Positions 24,048 through 33,021 of a stretch of DNA of 36,091 bases are shown piece by piece. The notes under the pieces were generated by a model that saw only the letters and a program-made list of their open reading frames with translations, had not been told where the DNA came from and did not search any database. The position numbers were made by a program, and so were the translations under genes. Position 1 is the stretch's first letter. Every line of letters starts with the position of its first letter. The DNA is from JAGTVG01 sp964389805 (lineage in GTDB: Bacteria > Bacteroidota > Bacteroidia > Cytophagales > Cyclobacteriaceae): positions 1-36,091 of the forward strand of contig CAYMFU010000059.1 in the NCBI GenBank assembly GCA_964389805.1. Reading direction: 5' to 3'.

Positions 24048-25139
24048 ATGAAAATTCTGGATAATTTTTTAAAATACTTTGTAGGCATCTTATTTATATT
24101 TTCCGGCCTGATCAAAGTGAATGATCCTATTGGAACTTCCATAAAACTAAAGGAATATTTTGAAGTATTCGCCAGTGACTTCGCTCCTTTTTTTAAGGTC
24201 TTCATCCCTTATACTCTTGTATTGGCTGTACTTGTTGTAGTCCTTGAAGTAGTACTGGGAATAGCCCTGCTCCTTCATTACAGGATGAAATTAACCTCAT
24301 GGCTCTTCCTGCTTTTGATTGCATTCTTCACCTTTTTAACCTTCTATTCAGCATATTTTAATAAAGTTACTGAATGTGGATGTTTTGGAGATGCTATTCC
24401 ATTAACGCCCTGGCAATCTTTTGCCAAAGATGTTGTATTATCGGTCCTGGTTATAATGATCTTTATCCGTCGCAATCATTTCAAGCCTTTTATGAAGGTC
24501 AGAACAGGTGATATTGTGATAGGACTTTCATTTGTAATTAACATTTATTTATCTATACACGCCATCAATCATTTACCATACATCGATTTTCGACCTTATA
24601 AGGTTGGGAATAATATACCAGAATTAATGGCCCCTTCTGAGCCTTACCGATATAAATATATCATGGAGAAAGATGGTGAAGAGTTTGAATTTGAAAATTA
24701 TCCAACGGATACAACCTACAAATACAAGGATATGATTGTTTTGAATCCGGAGGCCCAGCCAAAAATTACTGATTATCATATATGGACCGACGACGGGGAA
24801 TTTACAGAAGAATCATTTATTGGAGAGAAATTGTTTATCATCTTTTACGATGTATCTAAATCAAAGACCAGAAACATGGATAAGATCAATGAACTTGTAA
24901 ATTCTGTGGAAGGCCGTGTTGAAGTCTGGGCTCTAACTGCTTCTGCCGATACTGAATTTGAAGCGTTCCGGCATGAATACCAATTGGCTATACCATATTT
25001 TTATGCTGACATGACCGTTCTGGAGGCTATCATTAGGTCTAATCCCGGACTGTGGCTTCTGAAGGACGGTGTTGTCGCAGGCAAATGGCATCATAATGAT
25101 GTGCCTGATGCCGAAACTATTATTGACCTGCTTGAATAA
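24048..25139 (+). CDS. BT_3928-family DoxX/MauE membrane protein with thioredoxin-like C-terminus
   Basis: A 363-residue protein. Residues 1-170 are a DoxX/MauE-type four- or five-helix membrane domain (opening FVGILFIFSGLIKVNDPIG) with the loop ECGCFGDA (109-116), whose cysteine pair is the family signature and recalls quinone/thiol redox proteins. Residues 185-363 are a soluble, thioredoxin-like domain (FIIFYDVSKSKT, then VEVWALTA and PGLWLLKDG) in which the CxxC is absent, so it is not itself a disulfide exchanger. A membrane redox role is inferred. Its TAA stop overlaps the ATG of the permease gene by one base, a strong sign of coupled translation. It is 8 bp after DUF1599. Confidence 0.87.
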   Translation: MKILDNFLKYFVGILFIFSGLIKVNDPIGTSIKLKEYFEVFASDFAPFFKVFIPYTLVLAVLVVVLEVVLGIALLLHYRMKLTSWLFLLLIAFFTFLTFYSAYFNKVTECGCFGDAIPLTPWQSFAKDVVLSVLVIMIFIRRNHFKPFMKVRTGDIVIGLSFVINIYLSIHAINHLPYIDFRPYKVGNNIPELMAPSEPYRYKYIMEKDGEEFEFENYPTDTTYKYKDMIVLNPEAQPKITDYHIWTDDGEFTEESFIGEKLFIIFYDVSKSKTRNMDKINELVNSVEGRVEVWALTASADTEFEAFRHEYQLAIPYFYADMTVLEAIIRSNPGLWLLKDGVVAGKWHHNDVPDAETIIDLLE

Positions 25140-26200
25140 TGATCCGTTTTATATCAAAACGTCTTGCATACGGTTTCTTAGTCCTGTTTGGAGTTATAAT
25201 TGTTGTCTTCTTTTTATTTCATGCTTTACCTGGAGATCCGGTAGCTATGATGGCCGGTCAACGGACGGATATAGCTACACGGGAATCAATCGCCAGGGAG
25301 CTGGGGCTGACAGAACCGCTGCATATACAGTTTGCATTATATGTGAATGACCTGTCACCACTATCAATTCATCAGGATAATGATTCAAACCAGGAAAAAT
25401 ATGAATATCGGAAGCTTTTTCGATTGGCGAACGAAAAGATACTTGTGATAAAAAGACCTTATCTAAGAAGATCTTTTCAATCCAATAGAAGGGTAGATGA
25501 AATTCTGATAGGGAATTTGGTAAATACTTTCTGGCTTGCATTAGCTGCAATGATACTGGCAACTATTTTAGGCATATTTTCGGGGATCATAGCTGCCCTT
25601 AATCAGAATACCTGGCTAGATCATTTAATAATATCTGTTTCTGTTATGGGAATATCAATCCCAACTTTCCTCTCAGCAATACTGTTTGCCATTATTTTTG
25701 GGTACTATCTTAGCGATTATACCGGGCTGAACCTTACCGGTCAGCTATGGGAAACAGATCCGTTTCATGGCAGGCAACTCCACCTGGAAAATATAATTCT
25801 TCCTGCAATCACTTTAGGGATCAGGCCCTTGTCCATCATTGTCCAGTTAACGAGAAGTTCCATGTTAGATGTACTATCAAAAGACTACATACGTACGGCC
25901 AAAGCAAAAGGCTTAAGCAGGTTCCTAACTGTTTATAAACATGCGCTAAAGAATGCCCTGAATCCGGTAATAACAGCAGTATCAGGATGGCTTGCCTCCC
26001 TGATGGCCGGAGCCTTTTTTGTCGAGTATATATTCGATTGGAAAGGATTGGGCTTTGTGACTATAAAGGCTGTTCAATCATTAGATTTCCCGGTAGTGAT
26101 GGGATCAACCTTAATTGTGGCCCTGATTTTCATACTTATTAATATCTTTGTCGATATTCTGTATGCGGTTGTTGATCCCCGCATCAGATTAACTGATTAA
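25139..26200 (+). CDS. OppB/DppB-type ABC transporter permease without partners
   Basis: A 353-residue inner-membrane permease of the peptide/nickel type. The N-terminus RLAYGFLVLFGVIIVVFFLFHALPGDP is classic (TM1 and the PGDP motif at 31-34). After a roughly 70-residue, partly charged stretch come five more helices and the EAA loop at 250-279 (YIRTAKAKGLSR...ALNPVIT) that contacts the ATPase. The end VDILYAVVDPRIR is also typical. The matching DppC, ATPases and binding protein are not in the window, so it must pair with distant subunits or act alone. One-base overlap with the DoxX gene upstream and 9 bp to aroK. Substrate unknown. Confidence 0.9.
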   Translation: MIRFISKRLAYGFLVLFGVIIVVFFLFHALPGDPVAMMAGQRTDIATRESIARELGLTEPLHIQFALYVNDLSPLSIHQDNDSNQEKYEYRKLFRLANEKILVIKRPYLRRSFQSNRRVDEILIGNLVNTFWLALAAMILATILGIFSGIIAALNQNTWLDHLIISVSVMGISIPTFLSAILFAIIFGYYLSDYTGLNLTGQLWETDPFHGRQLHLENIILPAITLGIRPLSIIVQLTRSSMLDVLSKDYIRTAKAKGLSRFLTVYKHALKNALNPVITAVSGWLASLMAGAFFVEYIFDWKGLGFVTIKAVQSLDFPVVMGSTLIVALIFILINIFVDILYAVVDPRIRLTD

Positions 26201-26209
26201 CCCCATTAT

Positions 26210-26725
26210 ATGAAGATTTTTCTTACAGGCATGCCTGGCTGTGGCAAATCGACTTTTGGACGAAAGGTAGCGCGGGAACTGAATTTAGACTTTATTGATC
26301 TTGATAAGGAGATTATAAAAAAAGAAGAATTATCCATCACGGAAATATTCGAATTAAAAGGGGAGGATCATTTCAGGAAGATTGAGAGCGAGTTGTTAAA
26401 GGATATTTCCATGGCAAATGATAATTTTGTCCTGGCTACCGGAGGAGGTGCACCCTGTTTCTATGATAATATGGATTTTATGAATGATCAGGGACATACT
26501 GTTTTTATCGATACTCCGATTGATACCTTACTTGAAAGATTAAGTTTGAGTGGGATCAATAAAAGGCCTTTGATCAAAAAAATGGGGGAAGATAATTTAT
26601 TGGAAGGCCTTACAGAAAAATTAAACTACAGACTCCCATTCTATAAAAAGGCTAAAAACATTTTTAATTATAATATATCTCTTGAAACAGACATTATAAG
26701 ACATTTTAAGTCCGGAACGTTCTGA
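26210..26725 (+). CDS. aroK: Shikimate kinase
   Basis: A 171-residue nucleoside-monophosphate-kinase-like enzyme that phosphorylates shikimate at the 3-position, on the route to chorismate and aromatic amino acids. Walker A GMPGCGKST (7-15), the shikimate-binding DLD (30-32), the FRKIES arginine, GGGAPC (the GGG substrate loop near 78) and a lid with NKRPL are all present. Length is standard. It closes the four-gene run from DUF1599 onward. Its last codons lie in the first unit of a 28-bp tandem repeat. AroK and FolP both serve the chorismate-folate route, though they are on opposite strands here. Confidence 0.95.
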   Translation: MKIFLTGMPGCGKSTFGRKVARELNLDFIDLDKEIIKKEELSITEIFELKGEDHFRKIESELLKDISMANDNFVLATGGGAPCFYDNMDFMNDQGHTVFIDTPIDTLLERLSLSGINKRPLIKKMGEDNLLEGLTEKLNYRLPFYKKAKNIFNYNISLETDIIRHFKSGTF

Positions 26726-26794
26726 AAGATCTGATTTTTCCGGAACTTCTTGAAAGATCTGACATTTCCGGAATCCATACAGAAGATAGATTTT
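26711..26794. repeat. Three 28-bp tandem repeats overlapping the aroK stop
   Basis: Units at 26711-26738, 26739-26766 and 26767-26794 each begin TCCGGAA and end near GATYTGAYNTT. The first two are close copies, the third is diverged (TCCGGAATCC start, GATAGATTTT end). The second and third unit boundaries form the palindrome TTCCGGAA. The aroK TGA (26723-26725) lies inside the first unit. Confidence 0.8.
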
Positions 26795-26858
26795 CTTCCT
26801 TATTAAGATCCCGGATTGAAAGATTTACTCAGAGATTTTCTATATTTTTATCGTCACT

Positions 26859-29561
26859 CTAGAAATTCAATTCAACTTTTGCTCCAACTGCTTCCCAGCG
26901 TTGATCCATGTCATTTACATCAGACACGAGTGCTATATAGGGTTTATGTGGATCAAGTATTTTCAATTCTATCTTTGCAGTTCTCGAGTTATTTTGATTT
27001 AGGCTTATACGATTATCCTTTACCGGATTCTCTAGATTAAACATCATGAATGACAAATCCATATCTTTCTTAGCGTTAATCATGCAAACGATCTCGTCTG
27101 AATCAGCATTTGTCCTTTCAAAACTTATATTAACAGGTGCCTCCCGGACTTTAACTGAAACGATATCCGGATCACTTAGATAAACAGCCAGAGCGCCCAT
27201 AAAACGATTTACGGGTTCAACCCAAATTTCTTTATAGGTAGCCGTATTGGTGGCTGACCACTGCGGGTCATCGCCTGACATGCAATCCATGCCCACGGGC
27301 AATGCACCAACGAGATCCTTAAGACAATAGGCGAAATGAGGTGCGAAATCATTTCCTTCTCCATACATCAGGCTTTGTGAAAATGGATTGGCACCAAATA
27401 ACCATTGAAACTGCTTGCCGGCGAGTTGCATACCTTTCGCATCTTTTCTAAGTCGGGATGCTTCTGCAAGTGCCCAGGTACTTGACATATGAATATTTGT
27501 ATTTCCATGGAAGAGGGCATCATAATAAATTGGAAAAGTTCGTAATACATACCCGTTACCTATGCTGGTCCCATCCATAAATTGTCGCATCATATCTTCC
27601 CTCTTACTATCCTCCTCAATGGCCTCAACTTCTGATTTTTTCCACACTGAATTAGGTAAAAGGTTGAATGGTTGTGCTATTTTACTTCCTCGTTTCATGA
27701 AGAACTCACTATGAAGAGTTGCGGTGGTATACCATTGCATCCAGTCTTTATGATCCGGCATCTTTTTACATAATGAAGCCAGGGCGATAAGTGGTGCTTC
27801 TTCAAAAGCAGCATGCCGGTTATGGATCACTTCTTTCTTGTCTGAAGAAGTATAAAAGTATCCAGTTATTGGGATATCATCTACAAATTGCTGTTCCTGA
27901 CATTTAACGAGTAAAGAACCAAAATTCACGGCATGTTCAAGGTATTCTACGCTCCCGGTCATTTCAGCAAGAAGCAATGAGGCCGAAGCACCCCAGGATG
28001 CTTCCCTGTAATCTGCTTCGTCCCAGGCATCCCGACTGTTAAATGCTGCCTCCCAATCTTCATCGGCGGCAACTGCGCATTGTTTTGCCAACTCAGGATG
28101 CGAGTCTTTAAGCATCATCGCGGCTTTAGCCTGTACTGTGGCAGCCAGGAAATTTTCCCAGGGGACATTCATTGCAGGACTTACAACATCATCAATAGTT
28201 CCTATTTCATTGTCAGTATAGATCCTCATAACGCTGAAACTCATATGGTATCCATCTCCAAATCTGGTTTTAAGAAGCCATTCTATGCCCCAGGCTAATT
28301 CATCCCGTATGCGATTTGATAATTCTTCAAACTCAGTCTTATCCTCAAGTCTCTCCAGATTCATCATCATGGCCAGGGAGGACATTGCGGTTCGCCATGA
28401 TCCCTGGGATAAATCACCAGCATCATGCCAGCCACCGTTTATTACCTTTTTAATATCCCCGTAGAATCCCTGCCAGTCTTTATGGCATTCCAGGTGTACA
28501 CCAGGTACATGATACCCGCAACGCTGGCAAAAAAAGAAATTTATTGTCTTGAACAATGGCTGGATCCAGATACCCCTATCAACTGGAAAAGGATTGGATA
28601 TTCTTTCTCCATATTTCAATTTAAAAACTCCACTTTCATCAAAGGCTGAAAAATCGAGTGCCTGGAAAGTTCCCTGCTTATTGCTGATCGCAGCCACATT
28701 GCCTTTGAATACCACTTCATCATGTAAATTCACAACCTCAAAAATATCCCCACCTCTAAATCCTGCGAATGCAACTTTTGCCTGTTCAGGTAAATAACCA
28801 ATATGACTGTATGAAAATTTACCACGTTCAACTTCCCAGCCTTCATACATATCAGTTTCAACCGCCTGAATCTCCAGTTGGTCGATATCGTAGGTTACTA
28901 TCCCCTCTTCTTCCGGATTATGGCCTCTGAGCATCTGATATATATTGAAATTGGTGACCTTATCCCTTTGGAGATGAGGAATTTCAAACATCACATGATT
29001 CCATTCACCAGGCTTAAGATCCTGTACAAAATGAGAGATCCCGTTATAGTCGGTGGCTGTATGTATTGCATCTTCGCAAGTCATTCGAATATAAATGCAA
29101 TACGTAGGCATTGTTGTAGGATGGACGTAAATCCAAAAGGAGATCCGGTTATATTCAGTCCAGTCTTGCGGATCATTAAAAGTGAGTCCAATATAAGTAC
29201 TTCCTCCTTGTCTGCCATTGAAAGAATTCCACTCACTTCTGTTCTTTTTATAGTATTCTTCATCTCTAAGGGAAGTCCTGAATCTGAAAGAACGGTTCCC
29301 ATCACGGGAGCGCTCATTTGTATAACTCATCTCGCCAATCCCACTTACTTGCCAGCCTTTTTCAGTTTCAAAGTCATCAATTAAGCTTGATTTTATGACC
29401 GTTTTTTCTTTCCATCTGGCCATCAGGGCCCTTTCCTCATCAACTTCAAGGGGAAAATCTTTGAATACAAGAGGGCTTTTATCAGGATCTGTCTGACTTT
29501 TATCTTTATCACAGGAATAGAGCAGGGAACATAATGTGAAAATGAATAGAATGCGTTTCAT
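26859..29561 (-). CDS. Lipoprotein glycoside hydrolase family 9 (endoglucanase-like)
   Basis: A 900-residue surface or periplasmic glycan hydrolase. A lipoprotein signal ends at Cys17 (LLYSC). Residues 60-235 are a beta-sandwich resembling a carbohydrate-binding module, residues 245-330 a cellulase N-terminal Ig-like (CelD_N) domain, residues 335-795 the (alpha/alpha)6 barrel, and the last ~100 a beta domain. GH9 marks: NGGWHDAGD with Asp380 and Asp383 (375-383), FGANPFSQSLMYGEG (722-736), a histidine at 742 and a probable catalytic acid Glu778 in YKEIWVEP. GH9 enzymes invert beta-1,4-glucans and related chains, but the flanking residues here differ from classical cellulases, so the true substrate may be another polysaccharide. 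No SusC/SusD pair is adjacent. Lone gene before the beta-barrel. Confidence 0.92.
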   Translation of the reverse strand: MKRILFIFTLCSLLYSCDKDKSQTDPDKSPLVFKDFPLEVDEERALMARWKEKTVIKSSLIDDFETEKGWQVSGIGEMSYTNERSRDGNRSFRFRTSLRDEEYYKKNRSEWNSFNGRQGGSTYIGLTFNDPQDWTEYNRISFWIYVHPTTMPTYCIYIRMTCEDAIHTATDYNGISHFVQDLKPGEWNHVMFEIPHLQRDKVTNFNIYQMLRGHNPEEEGIVTYDIDQLEIQAVETDMYEGWEVERGKFSYSHIGYLPEQAKVAFAGFRGGDIFEVVNLHDEVVFKGNVAAISNKQGTFQALDFSAFDESGVFKLKYGERISNPFPVDRGIWIQPLFKTINFFFCQRCGYHVPGVHLECHKDWQGFYGDIKKVINGGWHDAGDLSQGSWRTAMSSLAMMMNLERLEDKTEFEELSNRIRDELAWGIEWLLKTRFGDGYHMSFSVMRIYTDNEIGTIDDVVSPAMNVPWENFLAATVQAKAAMMLKDSHPELAKQCAVAADEDWEAAFNSRDAWDEADYREASWGASASLLLAEMTGSVEYLEHAVNFGSLLVKCQEQQFVDDIPITGYFYTSSDKKEVIHNRHAAFEEAPLIALASLCKKMPDHKDWMQWYTTATLHSEFFMKRGSKIAQPFNLLPNSVWKKSEVEAIEEDSKREDMMRQFMDGTSIGNGYVLRTFPIYYDALFHGNTNIHMSSTWALAEASRLRKDAKGMQLAGKQFQWLFGANPFSQSLMYGEGNDFAPHFAYCLKDLVGALPVGMDCMSGDDPQWSATNTATYKEIWVEPVNRFMGALAVYLSDPDIVSVKVREAPVNISFERTNADSDEIVCMINAKKDMDLSFMMFNLENPVKDNRISLNQNNSRTAKIELKILDPHKPYIALVSDVNDMDQRWEAVGAKVELNF

Positions 29562-29761
29562 AGTTTAAAAAGTTAGTATTATAGTTTAGCTATTGTAATA
29601 CACAAATTACAAAATCTTACAAACTATAGTTCATAATTGCAGGATAAAGCTGGTTCGAAACAAAAAAAATATGATTATGAAAGAACCATGTATATTCTAA
29701 TTACACAAATTAAAGCTGTTTGAAGTTTGATCCTTAATAAGAATAGCTTATCGTAGAGGTA

Positions 29762-31300
29762 TTAAAAGAAAAATCCGCCAGTAAGCACAACTCTTGTCGA
29801 GTTATTATTAATGTCCGCAACAGGTGTTGGGCCAATCCCCTGGTCTTCATAAATGACGTAAGGTATCCTAAGGCTCTGGTAGGTAGCATATAATACAGCC
29901 ATATCAATGTAAAACTTCTTCTTTCTATATCCAAAGCCTGCAGAATAAGTGGATTTGGCTCTATTTAGTTCCTCAGTATCTTTTAGAGGATTACTAAGGT
30001 AGTTATATCCTGCCCTGAACCTGAAATCTCCGGTTCTGAATTCGCCGCCTAAGCGGTAATTAATAACTGATCTGTATTTCTCTTGTATTTCGGCAGCTCC
30101 ATCGTTCAATCCCCCCTGGTCAAACCTTAACTTAATGTTGCTATAATCCACCCATTCCACATCAGCAGAAAGAAATCCATTTTTATTAAAAAAGAAGGCT
30201 AAACCCGTGTTAAGTCGCATAGGAGTTACCAATGAATAATTCCAGTCATCAGGATTTTTGCTGGAGCTTTGATCACCTGTAAAACTCGGATCATCTCTAT
30301 AATAATCCAAAGAAGACTCATTCCAGATGCTGTGCATTGAGGTTTCATACTTATCTGTGAGCGTATAGGATGTAGGTGTGACGTACGACACACCTATTGT
30401 GAGCTTGTTTATGGGTCGCACAACAATACCGAAAGTTCCATTTACGCCGGTACCACTTATATCCTGTTTTTCAAAAAGTGTATAATTATTAAGAATGCTT
30501 TCAGGATATCTTACTTCAGAATAGGTCTTCTCATTTTTATACCTTATAGACATAACCCCCAGGCTGAATCCAAAATAAAACCTGTCGTTAATATTTCCTC
30601 CGTATGAGATACCCCATTTGTTGATCGATCCTGAAGTTTCTATGATTTCCTGTTGATCCACTGGCGTATCCGGAGAAGCGTATTCTACAAAAGTATCCCA
30701 TACATTGTATGTCGTATCCCCATTGCTATCAACTGAAAAATCATTGATCAGGTAAGTTTCATAGGGAAGGTCAACTAGGTAATAATCCCCTTGCTGAGCT
30801 TCGTTTGTGTTGGCAAAATCAAGCACAAAGTCCAGATAATCATTATTTATGTTGGTGCCTTTGTAAACTACTTTATTGCTAAAGTCATTTTGCCGGTTAT
30901 AGGAAAATCCGAAAGTGCCACCTTTCCAGGAACCAGGAATATTGTCTGGTCTTTTGCTATTGAGTACTACACCTACATTAGCAAGTCCAAAATTTGAACT
31001 GGAGGCATTTGTAGTAACATCCAAATAAGTTGAACTAGTTGAATTAAAGCCTGCTATTGGGCTAATACTTACTTCAGATCTATTGTAAAATCCGAGTCCG
31101 GCAGGATTAGATGTAATTGAGGAGAGATCTCCTCCCAATGCAGTATTTGCCTCTCCAATGCTCCGGACCCTGGCTGTACCTCCATAGTTTGTCTGGCTGA
31201 ATAACAATCCCAGTGCTGCTGGCGTCACCTGGGCAAATGAGGGGCCTAAAATAAATACCCCTCCTATGCTTAACAATATAAGCTTAAACCACTTTTCCAT
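29762..31300 (-). CDS. OmpP1/FadL-like outer-membrane beta-barrel
   Basis: A 512-residue protein with a signal peptide (1-24) and a mature part of alternating aromatic/polar strands ending in a C-terminal Phe (VVLTGGFFF), as in outer-membrane barrels. The start ALGLLFSQTNYGGTARVRSIGEANTALGGDLSSITSNPAGLGFY (given here at 29-72) matches the OMPP1/FadL/TodX family, in which the N-terminal hatch plugs the barrel of transporters for fatty acids and other hydrophobic compounds. Substrate unknown. It lies 47 bp after the Gly/Tyr/Ser-rich gene on the same strand, likely an operon, and 200 bp before GH9. A barrel of this type beside proS is a recurring arrangement in this phylum. Confidence 0.85.
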   Translation of the reverse strand: MEKWFKLILLSIGGVFILGPSFAQVTPAALGLLFSQTNYGGTARVRSIGEANTALGGDLSSITSNPAGLGFYNRSEVSISPIAGFNSTSSTYLDVTTNASSSNFGLANVGVVLNSKRPDNIPGSWKGGTFGFSYNRQNDFSNKVVYKGTNINNDYLDFVLDFANTNEAQQGDYYLVDLPYETYLINDFSVDSNGDTTYNVWDTFVEYASPDTPVDQQEIIETSGSINKWGISYGGNINDRFYFGFSLGVMSIRYKNEKTYSEVRYPESILNNYTLFEKQDISGTGVNGTFGIVVRPINKLTIGVSYVTPTSYTLTDKYETSMHSIWNESSLDYYRDDPSFTGDQSSSKNPDDWNYSLVTPMRLNTGLAFFFNKNGFLSADVEWVDYSNIKLRFDQGGLNDGAAEIQEKYRSVINYRLGGEFRTGDFRFRAGYNYLSNPLKDTEELNRAKSTYSAGFGYRKKKFYIDMAVLYATYQSLRIPYVIYEDQGIGPTPVADINNNSTRVVLTGGFFF

Positions 31301-31347
31301 TTTTTGTGATAATCTATCTGGATCAGATAATCCTCTTTTGACTAATT

Positions 31348-32853
31348 TTAGTTTCCTCTTCCACTTCTTGTTCCACCCCCACTGGAGCCACTGCTACGTG
31401 AGCCACCTCCTGAAATAGAACCTGAGGAACTACCACTGGAAGAAGACCTGAAACTTGACCCTGAACTTCCAGAATAACTGCTCCCACTGGACCTTTGAGG
31501 TTTATAACTGTTGCCAGAGGACTTTGATGACCTGTAGGTTCCACTGTTGTTCCATGATCGACCTGAGCTGTTCCCAGATTTAACAGACCTTTGCTCCCGT
31601 GTTGATTTATAAGATGGCCTGGAATAGCCTGAGTTAGTTCTGGTTGATCTTACTCTAGCAGCGCTAGTAGTACTAATGGAGTTACCCAGATTCCTTGAAC
31701 TGGTATATGTGCTGCTTCTTCCAGTTGTACTGGCAGAAACAGTAGAAGTTGCATTCCGGGATCCATTCCTACTGTAATACTCGTTCTGTGATCTTGAGAA
31801 ATCCCTTTCGTTCGCAAGCCTTGCATTTGCAGTTGATCCCCTTTCATTTGTAGCACTTCGGGTAGTAGCAAGAGTTCTTCTGGTATTGGGCACATCCTGC
31901 GTATCGCCGATAGCCTGGTCAGAACCTCTGGATGCTCTTGTCCTGTAACTGGGTGTTCGCAGGGTATTAGATTCAGCAACTGCAGCAGTATTGGAAGCTT
32001 GCGAACCACCACTGACAGGCACTGCTATGTATGATGAATTATATCCACTTCCATATCCATAAGAAGGATATGGGCTATAATGCCCTGGTCCACCATAACC
32101 ATACCTACTTGAAGCCATCATTGGATTATATCCGTATGGGCTATAAAAAGGATCGTTATATCCTCCATAATATGGATTGCCGAAAGGACTGAATGGATCA
32201 TAAAAACCATATGGATTGTAGCCTCCATATCCCATACCTGTTCCGTAACCCATGCCCATGCTAAAACCAGGCATCATGCCGAATGAATATCCAAGACTCA
32301 TACTGAAACCAGGAGCAAATCCTCCGCCATAAAACGGATCGTACCATGGATTCCTGTACATTCTTGATCTTGACATGGCATTATAACCTCCGTAGTAAGA
32401 ACTTGGGTAAGGATAATTTACCTTTTCAGAACCCTTTTCTTCAGTTTCTCCCGGCATTACAGCTCTTTCATAATAATCATCATAATATGAATCACCTTCA
32501 GTAATTTCTGCTGTTCCGGAAGTTCCTTTTGGATTGTCCTTATATCGCTCAATATATTCCGGATTCACGGTCTTAGCTGAATAGCTTTCATCCAGATCTC
32601 CATATTCAGTTGGACTATAGGTAGGATTTATAATATCGCTTTTTGCTGTGTTCTTGGTCATAGTCTTACTATCCATTTCATCCGCACCGGTATTGACCTT
32701 GTTCACATTCTCATTGAACTTTACCTCTTTTCTGTCAGCAGAATTAAAATACATGTCATCGTATTCATCCTGTGAGAAAGAAACATTTGCTGAAGCAATT
32801 ATAATTGTTATAACTGCCAGGCTTAATAATTTTATTTTTCTTCTCGCTTTCAT
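31348..32853 (-). CDS. Low-complexity Gly/Tyr/Ser-rich secreted protein
   Basis: A 501-residue exported protein with a signal peptide (1-28). Residues 30-150 are acidic. Residues 150-280 are Gly/Tyr/Pro/Met-rich with irregular repeats of the type YGGYNPYG, FYDPFSPFG and GMGYGTG. Residues 310-501 are Ser/Arg/Thr-rich and end in an almost pure Ser/Gly tract with net positive charge. No catalytic motif. Such composition is seen in surface, adhesive or elastic proteins, and disordered polymers. I know of similar hypothetical proteins beside OmpP1-type genes in related bacteria but cannot name a family. It has a good promoter candidate and is divergent from proS. Function unknown. Confidence 0.8.
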   Translation of the reverse strand: MKARRKIKLLSLAVITIIIASANVSFSQDEYDDMYFNSADRKEVKFNENVNKVNTGADEMDSKTMTKNTAKSDIINPTYSPTEYGDLDESYSAKTVNPEYIERYKDNPKGTSGTAEITEGDSYYDDYYERAVMPGETEEKGSEKVNYPYPSSYYGGYNAMSRSRMYRNPWYDPFYGGGFAPGFSMSLGYSFGMMPGFSMGMGYGTGMGYGGYNPYGFYDPFSPFGNPYYGGYNDPFYSPYGYNPMMASSRYGYGGPGHYSPYPSYGYGSGYNSSYIAVPVSGGSQASNTAAVAESNTLRTPSYRTRASRGSDQAIGDTQDVPNTRRTLATTRSATNERGSTANARLANERDFSRSQNEYYSRNGSRNATSTVSASTTGRSSTYTSSRNLGNSISTTSAARVRSTRTNSGYSRPSYKSTREQRSVKSGNSSGRSWNNSGTYRSSKSSGNSYKPQRSSGSSYSGSSGSSFRSSSSGSSSGSISGGGSRSSGSSGGGTRSGRGN

Positions 32854-32880
32854 ATCTCGTACCCGTTTTAATTCTAAATA

Positions 32881-32912
32881 TAAATATACAACCCAATTTT
32901 AATAAGAACAAA
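32881..32912 (-). promoter_or_regulatory. Promoter candidate for the Gly/Tyr/Ser-rich gene
   Basis: On the minus strand TTTG (32909-32912), a 20-bp spacer and TATATTTA (32881-32888, one mismatch to TAnnTTTG). The leader to the ATG at 32853 would be about 22 nt. Confidence 0.45.
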
Positions 32913-32935
32913 TTATAAAAGTTTTCGAAATTACA

Positions 32936-32958
32936 TCGTAATTAATACGAACTTCGTA
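32936..32958. promoter_or_regulatory. Overlapping inverted repeats between the divergent secreted-protein and proS genes
   Basis: TACGAA-C-TTCGTA (32946-32958) is a perfect palindrome. A further TCGTA at 32936-32940 pairs with TACGA at 32946-32950, giving three half-sites in 23 bp. It looks like a regulator site between two divergent genes; no factor is known. Confidence 0.35.
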
Positions 32959-33021
32959 ATTTCACACTTTACTATATAGAAAATAAGCAAATATCATACC
33001 AACGTCACAAAACATTAAATA

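Noticed and set aside
28878..29384. 168-residue plus-strand frame
   Set aside because: Antisense shadow of the GH9 gene; no family features.
31308..31335. Inverted repeat between the low-complexity gene and the beta-barrel gene (GATAATC/GATTATC type)
   Set aside because: Imperfect pairing with two registers and no T run; probably chance in AT-rich DNA.
31650..32012. 120-residue minus-strand frame within the low-complexity gene
   Set aside because: Shifted frame of the repetitive Ser/Gly/Tyr-coding DNA; the main frame has the signal peptide.
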